Assembly: GCA_029574055.1 (NCBI GenBank)
Contig: JAKQBQ010000014.1
Location: forward strand, 1-5,701
DNA length: 5,701 nt
Direction of reading: 5' to 3'
Source: Methanobacteriota archaeon
GTDB taxonomy: Archaea > Thermoplasmatota > Thermoplasmata > Methanomassiliicoccales > Methanomethylophilaceae
Shown here: positions 1 to 5,701 of the stretch, piece by piece
Layout: the number at the start of each line of letters is the position of its first letter
Position numbering within the stretch: position 1 is the stretch's first letter
Position numbers and translations under genes: made by a program
The notes under the pieces: generated by a model
What the model saw: the letters and a program-made list of their open reading frames with translations, nothing else
The model's database searches: none
Told to the model about the DNA's origin: nothing

Positions 1-393
1 ATCTACGCTACGGCGGTGATGGGGACGGCCAAGAAGCATGCCAAATGGCAGGCCGCTTTCGGTGTGGGGTACAAGTACCTCCCGAAGATATCCGTCGACG
101 ACAAAAAGGCCGGAGACCCCACCACGCTCAAATGCATCACCATATGTCCCAGAGGCGTCTTCGAGGTCAAGAACGGCAAGCTGAAGGTCAAGGATATGCT
201 GAACTGTTCCCTGTGCAGGGAATGCGTGGACATATCCGAGGGAGCGGTCACCGTCAATGCGGATGACGCCAACTTCTACTTCAGATACGAGACCGACGGG
301 TCCATGACCGCAAGGAAGGCCTTGGACAAAGCGATGGAAATACTTTCCAAAAACTCAGCAGAGGTCTTCGCCCACATGGACGAGGCTCTCTGA
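1..393 (+). CDS. rpo3: DNA-directed RNA polymerase subunit D (Rpo3/RpoD), 3' part
   Basis: This is the C-terminal 130 residues of archaeal RNA polymerase subunit D, the counterpart of eukaryotic Rpb3 and bacterial alpha. It pairs with subunit L (Rpo11) to seed assembly of the polymerase core. The frame is open to the left edge, so the true start lies outside the window; the GTG and ATG codons at 16 and 19 are internal. Family hallmarks are the GTAKKHAKWQ stretch (window residues 8-17) and the inserted ferredoxin-like domain with CITICP (residues 45-50) and CSLCREC (69-75). C49, C69, C72 and C75 have the CP...CxxCxxC arrangement that binds one Fe-S cluster in this family; C45 is an extra cysteine. 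The C-terminal part (about residues 85-130) returns to the dimerisation domain. In many archaea this gene sits in an rps13-rps4-rps11-rpoD operon continuing into rpl18e; here it is followed by a convergent gene. Identification is firm. Confidence 0.95.
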   Translation: MYATAVMGTAKKHAKWQAAFGVGYKYLPKISVDDKKAGDPTTLKCITICPRGVFEVKNGKLKVKDMLNCSLCRECVDISEGAVTVNADDANFYFRYETDGSMTARKALDKAMEILSKNSAEVFAHMDEAL

Positions 394-397
394 ACCT

Positions 398-425
398 GCG
401 GGCGCAAGCCCGCTTACTTATATTT
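398..425. terminator. Convergent hairpin between the Rpo3 and DP2 genes, possible terminator
   Basis: The 32-base gap between the two convergent stop codons contains a perfect 6-bp inverted repeat: GCGGGC at 398-403, loop GCAA at 404-407, GCCCGC at 408-413. It is followed on the plus strand by an AT-rich stretch ending in TATTTT (421-426). In plus-strand RNA the loop is a GNRA tetraloop, a stable type. The stem could form from either direction, but only the plus strand has T-rich sequence after it, so if it terminates transcription it should mainly serve the Rpo3 transcript. Archaeal termination depends largely on U-tracts, and the tract here is short and interrupted, so the hairpin may instead protect a processed 3' end. 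The structure is seen directly; the role is inferred. Confidence 0.5.
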
Positions 426-3400
426 TCAATAGAAATCTGAGAGCTTGCACTTCTTTATCTTGTCGTTGTTGAAGACGGAGTTCATGCTCATCTCGAGGAT
501 CATTATCCTCTCTTTTGTGTATTCGTCGAGATTGTATTTCTCGCTGATCTCTTTGGAGACTTCCAGATACTTCTTCACGCTTGCCTCGTGCACGGTAAGG
601 ACCAGCGGGTTCTCGCATTTGCACAATCCCGACAGGGGGACCCTTCTGTATTTCTCTCCGCACTTGGTGCATCTGACCGTCTGGGTGCTGAAACTCCTGA
701 GGTTTCCGGCCATGTCCGGCAGGAAGTGTTTGTTGATGACCTTGATGGCCACGTCGCGCTCATCCACCGCGCGGATCTTCTTCCCAAGATACAGCTGGGC
801 ATCCATCTTGTCCTTCATGGTCACGAGGGTGGTGTAAGCCGAGTTCTTGGGGCCTTCCGAGATATCCTTGGTATCATGGGTGAAGCCCAGCCCCTCATAC
901 TGTTTCTCGGTCCCGATGCGCCCGGAAATGAGGTCCATCGTCTTCTCCAACTCCTTCGGGTCGCGCATATCCATCGCCGCGTTGTAGAACTCCAACGGAT
1001 ATCTCCAGAGGCAGTCTATGTTGTGGGCCTCTTTGTCGATCTCGTTCGGATCGAGCCTTGTGGTAAGGACGAGGGGGGCATCCATCAGGCCGCCTCTCCT
1101 GTCGGGGAGATACAGCCTTGAGAAGTTCAGCAGACCGTCCAGTGCCAGGATCACGCAGTCCTCGTCCCCGTCGCAGTTCCTCCTCTTCGCCGCATGGAAG
1201 AAGGGGTGGCCGTAGCACCCCCTTGTTTCGGTGTATCCGATGATGCGGCAGAGGATGCAGCCGGATGTGTGCGGAGCCAAACCGAACGTCAGGTGCCCGA
1301 TCAGGTCCGTTCTGTCCTCAACATTGTAGTATCCTTTGAGGCCGTATATCTTCTCCAATTCCTCGTCAAGGTATTTGGCAACCTTCACTAAGAAGTTCCC
1401 GCAGTCTTTCGACGGGATTATGTCTTGTACTTTGAGCTCCCACAGTTGGCGGTCGTTCTCGAGCGGATCCCCCTCCTTATCGTGGGTATATCCCAGCTCT
1501 TTGGCCTTTTCGACGCTGAGGCCGATCTCCATCGGCCTGAAGTGCGTAAGCGGAATATCCGTCATGTCGTATCTGATCGTTCCGTCCTTGTAGATGGATA
1601 CGTCGTTCTTCGACCTCAGGATGCCTTTCTCAAGTATCTCCGGCGTCTTTGTCCTCGACATCAGGCCTTCGACGCATTTCAGCTCGTCGGGAGGTGTCGT
1701 GCCGAGGTTTGCCACCGCACGGCGGTATTCGTCATTCAGATCGATGTCCATTGCTGACGTTCCGCCGCCATAGGTTGTTTTAACGGACGTTGATGCGGCA
1801 GTGTGCACCTTGCACTCCCTGCACCACGTGCGGAATGTGACATCCCCGCATTTGGGACATTTTCTTTTCCCCACTTCAATGTTGAGGGTGAATGCCGCAT
1901 TGGGACCCAGGCGGCCGGCTTTTGCTTTCGATGCTTTGATCGCCGATCCCATATCTCTGCCGTACTGCCCATCCTTTCCCACAGGGAAAAGGGAATGGAC
2001 CTTCGGCGTCATTTCCCTCTCCTTCGCCTTTTCGGGGCGGGCCATCCTTGTCCCTATCCTGGTCCTCGCTTTTGCCCTGACCTCGAATCCCGCCGCTCCG
2101 CTCACTGCAGATAGAGAATCAATGCCGTCGAACTCTTTGGAATGAACGATCTTTCCGTCTTTGACCGCAAGCCCAAGTCCGTCCATCAGCGGCATTGAGT
2201 ATAGATCGTCGATCACCACATCTTTCCCGGACACGCGGTGGGTGGCGCACAGATCCTCCAATATCTTCTTTGTCAAAGGCTCTTTGGGAATGATCAGGCT
2301 CTTGTCGAACCTTCCGTTGGATAATATGGCGGACCGAAGCTCTTTCAGGCCTCCGAGGGGGACGTCGTACCAGAACATGTTGTATTTCGGATGCAGAGGG
2401 ACGCCGAATTGCGAGCACATGATCTTCGCGCGCTCGTATGTCGGATCCTCCCAGTCGTCCGGAAGCTCGTCTGTCTTTGAGAGCAATTCCTCTCTGTGCC
2501 ATTCGGGAGAGTAGCCGCACGGCACCAAGACATGGTTGTTCTCGCTGAACTCCCCGAAGGGGACCAGTATCTCCCCGTTGTCCACGATCTCGGCGATCTC
2601 GTTGCGCACGGCAATGACGTCTTCTTTTGTTTGGCAATGCACAAGATCGCCGTTCTTCAGCAGGATGAACGGCCCGTCCAGCATATCGCAGGGCGTGGCC
2701 ACGCAGGCCTTTCCCGGCCTTTCTATCTTGATCTGTGTGCCGAGCGCCATGAATTCATCCATTGCGTACATGCTTGCGGGGTTGAATGCCAGCGCCGCAA
2801 GGCCGGTGGTCCTTGCCCTGCCGTATCTCAATCTGAATCCGCCTACGGCGCAAGGATGCCCGAATATCGGCCTTCCCGCCACGAGATCCTTAAGGTACGT
2901 CTTGGAAGGCTGCACGGTGCCGTGAGTCTCTTCCAGGACAGCCTGGGACGTGTGCGCATCAATGTACTCTCCGATGAAGTCCCACCCCTTAATGTTCAGT
3001 TTGTCCACGTGCTTCTTGATCTTTGGGGCTTTTTGGCACAGCCCCTCGGCGATAACGAGGCAGGCTCCTCCTCTTACGCGGTTCGTCTCGATCCTCGGCA
3101 GGTTCCTGTACCCGGACACCTCTTCGGTCTCCGTCCCTTCTCCGTCTATGCATATGGGGCAGTTCTTGACGATCATCTCTATTTCCTGCGGCGTCGGCGA
3201 GAATTGAAGGTGCTGGCACTGTTTGTATAGAGGTATCTCCTCATCGAACCTCGCTATCTCTTCCCTGGTGGGGATATATCGTCCTATATCAAGCGCCTGG
3301 CGCACAATATCGGCTATGAGGACGCTCATGGCCTGCCCGGTGCCTCCTGCCGCGCGGATGGGCCCGGCGAATATGAGGTCGATGTAGCTCGAGCCGTCAT

Positions 3401-3803
3401 CGTTGTATTTGATCTTTGTATCGGCTATCCCTTCAAGAGGCGCCACGAGTATCCCTTCCGTCAATACCGCCAGGCCGACCCTCACCGCCCTGTCGACGAT
3501 CTTCTCCAAGCTCTCTCCGGGCTTTTTTGCGAACTCCCCGGCGATCATCAGCGCTACGATCTCTCGGTTCCCGTGTGTTTCGGTAAGCCTGCGGATGTCC
3601 TCCGCTACCCCCTCAACATCATAATCCCTGAGGAGCTTCTCCACCCTGGAAGCAAGATCCTCTGCTTGAGGTATCTCGACGAAAGGTTCGGGGTCCAGGC
3701 CGCGGCTCCTTGCGATCTCCGCGATCCTGTAGCATTCCTCGTTCCGTTTGGAAAGGGATCTGAAATATTCCTTCATCTCATCGCTGGCAGCGATCTCCGC
3801 CAT
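426..3803 (-). CDS. polC: DNA polymerase D (PolD) large catalytic subunit DP2
   Basis: This is the complete catalytic large subunit of the archaeal family D replicative polymerase, partner of the small exonuclease subunit DP1. Numbering is from the preferred 1125-residue start. The DP2 N-terminal motifs include CPICIDGEGTETEEV (about 215-229) and LPRIETNRVRGG (235-246). Cysteines 649, 652, 661 and 664 form a zinc-ribbon-like site. The catalytic loop NCDGDEDC (876-883) supplies the Mg-binding aspartates of the RNA-polymerase-like double-psi barrel. A second zinc-binding-like cluster lies just before it (C849, C852, C863, H866), and a C-terminal ribbon has C1045, C1048, C1061 and C1063. The last eight residues, KCKLSDFY, resemble a PCNA-interaction (PIP) box. 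No intein interrupts the active-site region, where some archaeal DP2 genes carry one. Start choice: ATG at 3803 has GGAGG nine bases upstream. An in-frame ATG at 3812 would add three residues but directly abuts that GGAGG and overlaps the GTPase gene by eight bases. Length is typical of an intein-free DP2. Confidence 0.96.
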   Translation of the reverse strand: MAEIAASDEMKEYFRSLSKRNEECYRIAEIARSRGLDPEPFVEIPQAEDLASRVEKLLRDYDVEGVAEDIRRLTETHGNREIVALMIAGEFAKKPGESLEKIVDRAVRVGLAVLTEGILVAPLEGIADTKIKYNDDGSSYIDLIFAGPIRAAGGTGQAMSVLIADIVRQALDIGRYIPTREEIARFDEEIPLYKQCQHLQFSPTPQEIEMIVKNCPICIDGEGTETEEVSGYRNLPRIETNRVRGGACLVIAEGLCQKAPKIKKHVDKLNIKGWDFIGEYIDAHTSQAVLEETHGTVQPSKTYLKDLVAGRPIFGHPCAVGGFRLRYGRARTTGLAALAFNPASMYAMDEFMALGTQIKIERPGKACVATPCDMLDGPFILLKNGDLVHCQTKEDVIAVRNEIAEIVDNGEILVPFGEFSENNHVLVPCGYSPEWHREELLSKTDELPDDWEDPTYERAKIMCSQFGVPLHPKYNMFWYDVPLGGLKELRSAILSNGRFDKSLIIPKEPLTKKILEDLCATHRVSGKDVVIDDLYSMPLMDGLGLAVKDGKIVHSKEFDGIDSLSAVSGAAGFEVRAKARTRIGTRMARPEKAKEREMTPKVHSLFPVGKDGQYGRDMGSAIKASKAKAGRLGPNAAFTLNIEVGKRKCPKCGDVTFRTWCRECKVHTAASTSVKTTYGGGTSAMDIDLNDEYRRAVANLGTTPPDELKCVEGLMSRTKTPEILEKGILRSKNDVSIYKDGTIRYDMTDIPLTHFRPMEIGLSVEKAKELGYTHDKEGDPLENDRQLWELKVQDIIPSKDCGNFLVKVAKYLDEELEKIYGLKGYYNVEDRTDLIGHLTFGLAPHTSGCILCRIIGYTETRGCYGHPFFHAAKRRNCDGDEDCVILALDGLLNFSRLYLPDRRGGLMDAPLVLTTRLDPNEIDKEAHNIDCLWRYPLEFYNAAMDMRDPKELEKTMDLISGRIGTEKQYEGLGFTHDTKDISEGPKNSAYTTLVTMKDKMDAQLYLGKKIRAVDERDVAIKVINKHFLPDMAGNLRSFSTQTVRCTKCGEKYRRVPLSGLCKCENPLVLTVHEASVKKYLEVSKEISEKYNLDEYTKERIMILEMSMNSVFNNDKIKKCKLSDFY

Positions 3804-3804
3804 G

Positions 3805-4803
3805 TCAGACATCCTCCGATTCGACAGCTTTTTCTCTGAATATCCTTCTTACCGGGTTCAGGATGTTCTCTTTAAGCTCATCCATCCCATCCCCAGACTC
3901 TACCGAGAAGCTGATGTTGCCCTCATTTCTCTTCACAATATCGCTCTTGCTCTCGGTCACTATGATCGGAACGCCGGAGAAATTCTTCTTGACCGCATCA
4001 AGGAGAGCGGTCTGTTTCACCATGTCGTACCCGCATGTTTCAGAGGGGTCCAATATGAAGACCATGACATCCGTCAGGTACCTCAGCGCAAGGACGGCCT
4101 GCTTCTCTATGTCGTTCCTGTCCTCGAACTCCCGGTCAAGCAGACCGGGGGTATCGATGATCTGGAACGTCCTCCAATCGTCTTTGATGTGCCCTATTAT
4201 TATCCCTTTCGTCGTGAAGGGGTACGGCGCGATCTGGGGGGTGGCCGTGCTGAGATATGCCACCAGGCTGCTCTTGCCGACGTTCGGGAACCCCGCAACC
4301 ACCACAGTGGGAACGTTCGGGTCCACGGCGGGCAGGTTTCTGAACTTGTTCTTTGCGTCCTGAAGGAAAAGAAGGTCGGCGGATATCCTCTTTATGTGGG
4401 ACGACATCCTTCCGTAAAAGCTGTTCTTGATGCTTTCAATCCTTGTTTGATCCTTAGTTCCCCTGATGTCCCTAAGGGAATCGTTCTTAAGTTTGTCTAT
4501 TCTGCTTGAGGCCCATCTCACCGCGCCGAGAGCTTTCTTGTATCTATCAATCCCAATAACGAGATCCACAAGCTCGGGGAGGAAATCCTCTCTCTTCTCC
4601 ATCCTCGGGAACCGGTCTATGTAGCCGTTCAGGGTCGCGGTGACGATGTCTGCCGAAGCGGTGACCTTTGCCAAGGCCGTCTTCTTCTTTCCGTCCAAAG
4701 CATCAGAGCCCTTTTTGGAGATCTTGGATGCCCTCTTGAATGACTTGTCCATAAGCTCATCCGCAGAGAGGACGGTCGGTATTCTGAAGCTCGCTCCGGC
4801 CAT
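3805..4803 (-). CDS. NOG1-family GTPase (ribosome-assembly type)
   Basis: This is a 332-residue GTP-binding protein of the archaeal branch of the NOG1 family in the OBG-like GTPase group. Eukaryotic Nog1 acts in large ribosomal subunit maturation; a similar role in archaea is inferred. Residues 1-165 form a charged, helix-rich N-terminal region that includes RIPTVLSADELMDKSFKRAS (7-26), the expected NOG1 opening. The G domain follows: G1 P-loop GFPNVGKSS (171-179), G2 region PFTTKG (195-200), G3 DTPG (217-220), the NOG1-type DPSETCGY segment (252-259), a G4 position reading SKSD (285-288) rather than NKxD, and a G5-like SVES (300-303). The ATG at 4803 keeps the conserved N terminus; no in-frame start codon lies upstream in the gap. 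No Shine-Dalgarno precedes it, but a TATA-like element centred about 27 bp upstream suits a leaderless transcript. The stop codon is one base from the preferred DP2 start, so the two genes are probably co-transcribed. The eukaryotic C-terminal extensions are absent, as in other archaeal forms. Confidence 0.92.
   Translation of the reverse strand: MAGASFRIPTVLSADELMDKSFKRASKISKKGSDALDGKKKTALAKVTASADIVTATLNGYIDRFPRMEKREDFLPELVDLVIGIDRYKKALGAVRWASSRIDKLKNDSLRDIRGTKDQTRIESIKNSFYGRMSSHIKRISADLLFLQDAKNKFRNLPAVDPNVPTVVVAGFPNVGKSSLVAYLSTATPQIAPYPFTTKGIIIGHIKDDWRTFQIIDTPGLLDREFEDRNDIEKQAVLALRYLTDVMVFILDPSETCGYDMVKQTALLDAVKKNFSGVPIIVTESKSDIVKRNEGNISFSVESGDGMDELKENILNPVRRIFREKAVESEDV
3813..3817 (-). promoter_or_regulatory. 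Shine-Dalgarno site that decides the DP2 start
   Basis: On the minus strand GGAGG (CCTCC at 3813-3817) lies nine bases before the ATG at 3801-3803, a normal spacing. It lies zero bases before the alternative ATG at 3810-3812, which is too close for ribosome positioning. The site sits inside the last codons of the upstream GTPase gene, whose TGA (3805-3807) is one base from the preferred ATG. This layout is suited to translational coupling. Confidence 0.7.
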
Positions 4804-4822
4804 GGAAGCACTGTATGCATCA

Positions 4823-4849
4823 CTAATAGTTAAACATGGGCACCCTCCT
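4823..4849 (-). other. Strong Shine-Dalgarno plus four-codon open frame in the GTPase leader
   Basis: On the minus strand AGGAGG (4844-4849) is followed after six bases by ATG (4835-4837), which opens a frame of only four codons (Met-Phe-Asn-Tyr) ending in TAG at 4823-4825. The ATG lies 34 bases upstream of the GTPase start and out of frame with it. The ribosome-binding site is better than anything near the GTPase start itself. It could be a minimal leader ORF used when transcription reads in from the lamin-tail gene, a relic of a former gene start, or chance in a purine-rich stretch. If the TATA element overlapping it is the real promoter, this segment would lie upstream of the main transcript. 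Confidence 0.3.
4825..4834 (-). promoter_or_regulatory. TATA-like promoter element for a leaderless GTPase transcript
   Basis: On the minus strand the AT-rich decamer TTTAACTATT lies in the gap upstream of the GTPase gene. Its centre is about 27 bp before the A of the ATG at 4803, which is the usual distance from an archaeal TATA box to the transcription start. Transcription would then begin at or next to the start codon, agreeing with the lack of a Shine-Dalgarno sequence there. The match to a TATA consensus is moderate and the element is inferred from position and composition only. Confidence 0.45.
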
Positions 4850-4878
4850 TTTTTTGAATATCCTTTTTCATGGGGGCA

Positions 4879-5701
4879 TCACACCGATGTGAATGTGGCC
4901 CTCAATAGCCAGAGATCGGATTCAAGCGTCATGTTCGGTTTGAGCGCGGCAGGCACCAAAGGCGTCGGGCAGTCCATTATGAGCACTCCTGCGGTGACCT
5001 TCCACTTCCCTGTGTCAGAGCCGATGAGCGTGCACAGGGCGGATAAGTTGGTGTTGATGTGTATCGCAAGCTTCACGTTCGGGAAGGAATCGACGCCCTT
5101 GAGGAATTTCGGCGTCGAAAGCCCCATGTACAGCGTCAGCCCGAGGTAAAGGTTGTCCGTGAAGACATCCTTGGCCTTCAGGCCGAACGGGTTCTCAATG
5201 TTCAGCAGCAGCGATTCGATCTCTCCCACCAGGTACTTCAGCCCTTCCTCGACGAATCCGGAATCGATGAACAGCGCGAAGCGCACCCCGCCGCATATGG
5301 TGGAGGTGGCATCGGTGATCGCAAGGGAAACGAATATGGCCGCCTCTACCAGACAGGAGGCGAGCATCTCTATGCCTGTGGTAATAGCAAGGTGGATCGC
5401 CCTCTGGAAGAAGGTGGACAGATCGTCCACGCTCTTGAGGGACTTCATCTCTCCCATGATCTTGACCGCAGATTCCGTGATGATCTTGATGATCTGGGCT
5501 TTCACCATCTCTCCGCCGAACAGCCCGCCGCAGTTGCTTGCGCCGGGTGTTCCTTCGGCCAGCGTCCAGTCCAGGGAACCGTCGGCAACCCTCTGCCAGG
5601 TCTTGCTGTCGTTCGAGGAATCCTTCTTCGCCGGGGTCTTGTCCACCTCCTTCCCGTCGGGGGACATCAGTATCACGCACTCTCCCGCCGAGAGGAGGGA
5701 A
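4879..5701 (-). CDS. Lamin-tail-domain protein with an unrecognised C-terminal region, 5' end missing
   Basis: The frame is open to the right edge, so only the last 273 residues are visible. The GTG at 5676 is not taken as the start, because the reading continues upstream as SLLSAGEC, which fits the same domain. Visible residues 1-56 match the end of a lamin-tail domain (LTD): an SAGECVILMSPDGKEVD strand pair, then TWQRVADGSLDW (34-45) and GTPGASN (50-56), the usual closing motif. In prokaryotes such domains often occur on secreted or surface proteins, sometimes attached to hydrolases. A glycine-rich linker (57-64) leads to about 210 residues I cannot assign: two probable amphipathic helices (about 65-85 and 92-118), a probable beta-hairpin (120-147), another helix (149-168), then several alternating hydrophobic strands to the end. 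No long transmembrane helix or catalytic motif stands out. Any signal peptide would be off-window. The LTD call is fairly secure; the function is unknown. Confidence 0.75.
   Translation of the reverse strand, partial: SLLSAGECVILMSPDGKEVDKTPAKKDSSNDSKTWQRVADGSLDWTLAEGTPGASNCGGLFGGEMVKAQIIKIITESAVKIMGEMKSLKSVDDLSTFFQRAIHLAITTGIEMLASCLVEAAIFVSLAITDATSTICGGVRFALFIDSGFVEEGLKYLVGEIESLLLNIENPFGLKAKDVFTDNLYLGLTLYMGLSTPKFLKGVDSFPNVKLAIHINTNLSALCTLIGSDTGKWKVTAGVLIMDCPTPLVPAALKPNMTLESDLWLLRATFTSV

Noticed and set aside
1158..1172. Possible intein insertion at the DP2 catalytic DGDED site
   Set aside because: The flanking DP2 sequence is continuous and there are no splicing motifs, so the gene is intein-free.
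2496..3230. 244-codon open frame on the plus strand inside the DP2 gene
   Set aside because: It is antisense to strongly conserved DP2 coding sequence, has no recognisable domain, and its composition reflects the codon use of the opposite strand.
3748..4509. 253-codon open frame on the plus strand opposite the GTPase gene and the DP2 start
   Set aside because: It runs antisense across the NOG1 motifs and the operon junction and shows no protein family features. It is a shadow of the real genes.
4849..4868. T-runs (seven and five T) on the plus strand, possible terminator
   Set aside because: No plus-strand gene ends nearby. On the strand that is transcribed here they are A-runs, so they cannot act as a U-tract terminator for the lamin-tail gene.
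4830..4871. 13-codon lysine-rich frame on the minus strand in the gap upstream of the GTPase gene
   Set aside because: It has no ribosome-binding site, and its Lys-rich content simply follows from the A-runs in the gap.
5674..5676. GTG as start codon of the lamin-tail protein
   Set aside because: The upstream frame stays open to the window edge and encodes residues that fit the same LTD strand, so the codon is internal and the gene is partial.

Overview
The window looks like a chromosomal core-gene segment from a euryarchaeal-type archaeon. The large subunit of the archaeal D-family DNA polymerase (DP2), an archaeal RNA polymerase subunit D (Rpo3) with an iron-sulfur domain, and an archaeal NOG1-family GTPase all point there. 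The lamin-tail protein and overall protein style make me lean towards Thermoplasmatota, perhaps Methanomassiliicoccales. That placement is an impression from reading and was not computed. I see no insertion sequences, integrases, tRNA or rRNA genes, CRISPR arrays or phage genes.

Layout from left to right. Bases 1-393 (+) hold the 3' end of the Rpo3 gene. A 32-base convergent junction follows (394-425), carrying a perfect hairpin with a GCAA loop. Bases 426-3803 (-) encode DP2, without an intein. Bases 3805-4803 (-) encode the NOG1-type GTPase, packed one base upstream of the preferred DP2 start, so the two probably share a transcript. The 75-base gap 4804-4878 contains a TATA-like element placed for leaderless transcription of the GTPase gene, and just upstream a strong Shine-Dalgarno sequence heading a four-codon frame. 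Bases 4879-5701 (-) encode the C-terminal 273 residues of a protein that runs off the right edge: the end of a lamin-tail domain, a glycine-rich linker, and a roughly 210-residue region I do not recognise.

How the genes relate. Rpo3 (transcription) converges on a two-gene unit joining a ribosome-assembly-type GTPase to the replicative polymerase subunit. The lamin-tail gene lies upstream on the same strand but is set apart by a promoter-bearing gap, and is probably a separate, possibly extracytoplasmic, function. Most of the window is ordinary housekeeping. The least explained parts are the C-terminal region of the lamin-tail protein and the leader of the GTPase gene.
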